From Solimonas flava DSM 18980 (GTDB lineage Bacteria; Pseudomonadota; Gammaproteobacteria; Nevskiales; Nevskiaceae): a DNA stretch of 64,000 bases. The DNA is taken from positions 51,417 to 115,416 of the forward strand of contig NZ_AUFV01000015.1 in NCBI RefSeq assembly GCF_000426685.1. The letters are read 5' to 3'. Positions 63,818-64,000 of this stretch are shown here, piece by piece. The notes under the pieces are model-generated. The model made no database searches. It saw nothing but the letters and a program-made list of their open reading frames with translations, and was not told the origin of the DNA. The position numbers were made by a program, and so were the translations under genes. Numbering within the stretch: position 1 is the first letter of the stretch; every line of letters begins with the position of its first letter.

Positions 63818-64000
63818 TTACATGAACTGCTCGTTGCCGACGATGCCGATGTTGGTGACGCCCAGACGCTGGGCGTCGGCCAGCGCCGCGGCCACGTATT
63901 TGTACTCGACCAGCCGGTTCGGGCGGATGTGGAATTCCGGCTGCTGCGGCTGCGCCGCCGCCGCCACGAAGCGCGATTTCATCGTCTCGCGGCTGATCGC
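63818..64000 (-). CDS. ExbD/TolR-family biopolymer transport protein (3' part only)
   Basis: The last 60 codons of a minus-strand gene that begins beyond the window. The visible C-terminus includes QQPEFHIRPNRLVEYKYVAA and RLGVTNIGIVGNEQF, the peptidoglycan-side domain of ExbD-type proton-channel subunits. ExbD works with ExbB and TonB to energise receptors such as the one at 6,350-8,644. The remainder of the operon is outside the window. Confidence 0.88.
   Translation of the reverse strand, partial: AISRETMKSRFVAAAAQPQQPEFHIRPNRLVEYKYVAAALADAQRLGVTNIGIVGNEQFM

Overview
The window is GC-rich DNA, roughly two-thirds G+C, from a Gram-negative bacterium, most likely a gammaproteobacterium. The support is the tsaD / rpsU-yqeY-dnaG-rpoD neighbourhood, the split glycyl-tRNA synthetase genes glyQ and glyS, NtrBC with glnA, LpxO, GmhB, OxyR, outer-membrane barrels and a TonB-dependent receptor. 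The mix of steroid catabolism with this housekeeping set recalls the Nevskiales/Solimonadaceae, but that placement is inference. No rRNA, tRNA, CRISPR array, insertion sequence or prophage was seen.

Region 1 (1-22,534) is a steroid or other polycyclic-isoprenoid catabolism island. It holds a 5'-truncated FadD3-like acyl-CoA ligase, a TonB-dependent receptor, four short-chain dehydrogenases in the hydroxysteroid dehydrogenase range, a 3-ketosteroid dehydrogenase (KstD), an HsaA-like flavin monooxygenase, a KshA-like Rieske oxygenase, a ketosteroid isomerase with its catalytic residues intact, two NTF2-fold proteins, and a TeiR-like LuxR regulator. Less expected members are a secreted GH5 glycosidase lipoprotein divergent from kshA, a leucine-carboxyl-methyltransferase-family enzyme, and a metallo-beta-lactamase-fold gene that has decayed into a pseudogene. 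The reductase partners of KshA and HsaA are not in the window.

Region 2 (22,535-28,543) starts with a strongly structured intergenic stretch. It continues with ntrB-ntrC, a DUF4124 protein, glnA behind a good sigma-54 promoter, and a beta-carbonic anhydrase.

Region 3 (28,700-43,360) carries glyQ and glyS, separated by a GST, lpxO, katG and a small ORF. It also carries gmhB, folB, tsaD and the macromolecular-synthesis cluster rpsU-yqeY-dnaG-rpoD. The DnaG has lost all four ligands of its zinc ribbon.

Region 4 (43,377-54,420) holds two outer-membrane barrels, two monohaem cytochromes c, convergent ppx and ppk1, an EcsC protein, an NRDE/TANGO2 protein, ogt, a DUF1207 protein, a pteridine-reductase-like SDR and uppP.

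Region 5 (54,428-59,190) is a MarR-controlled EmrAB-type tripartite efflux operon whose four genes overlap by 4 bp each, with palindromes over the promoter. Region 6 (59,542-64,000) has cca, slt, oxyR and the 3' end of an exbD/tolR gene. OxyR and katG probably form an oxidative-stress circuit. NtrBC and the sigma-54 glnA promoter form the nitrogen circuit.
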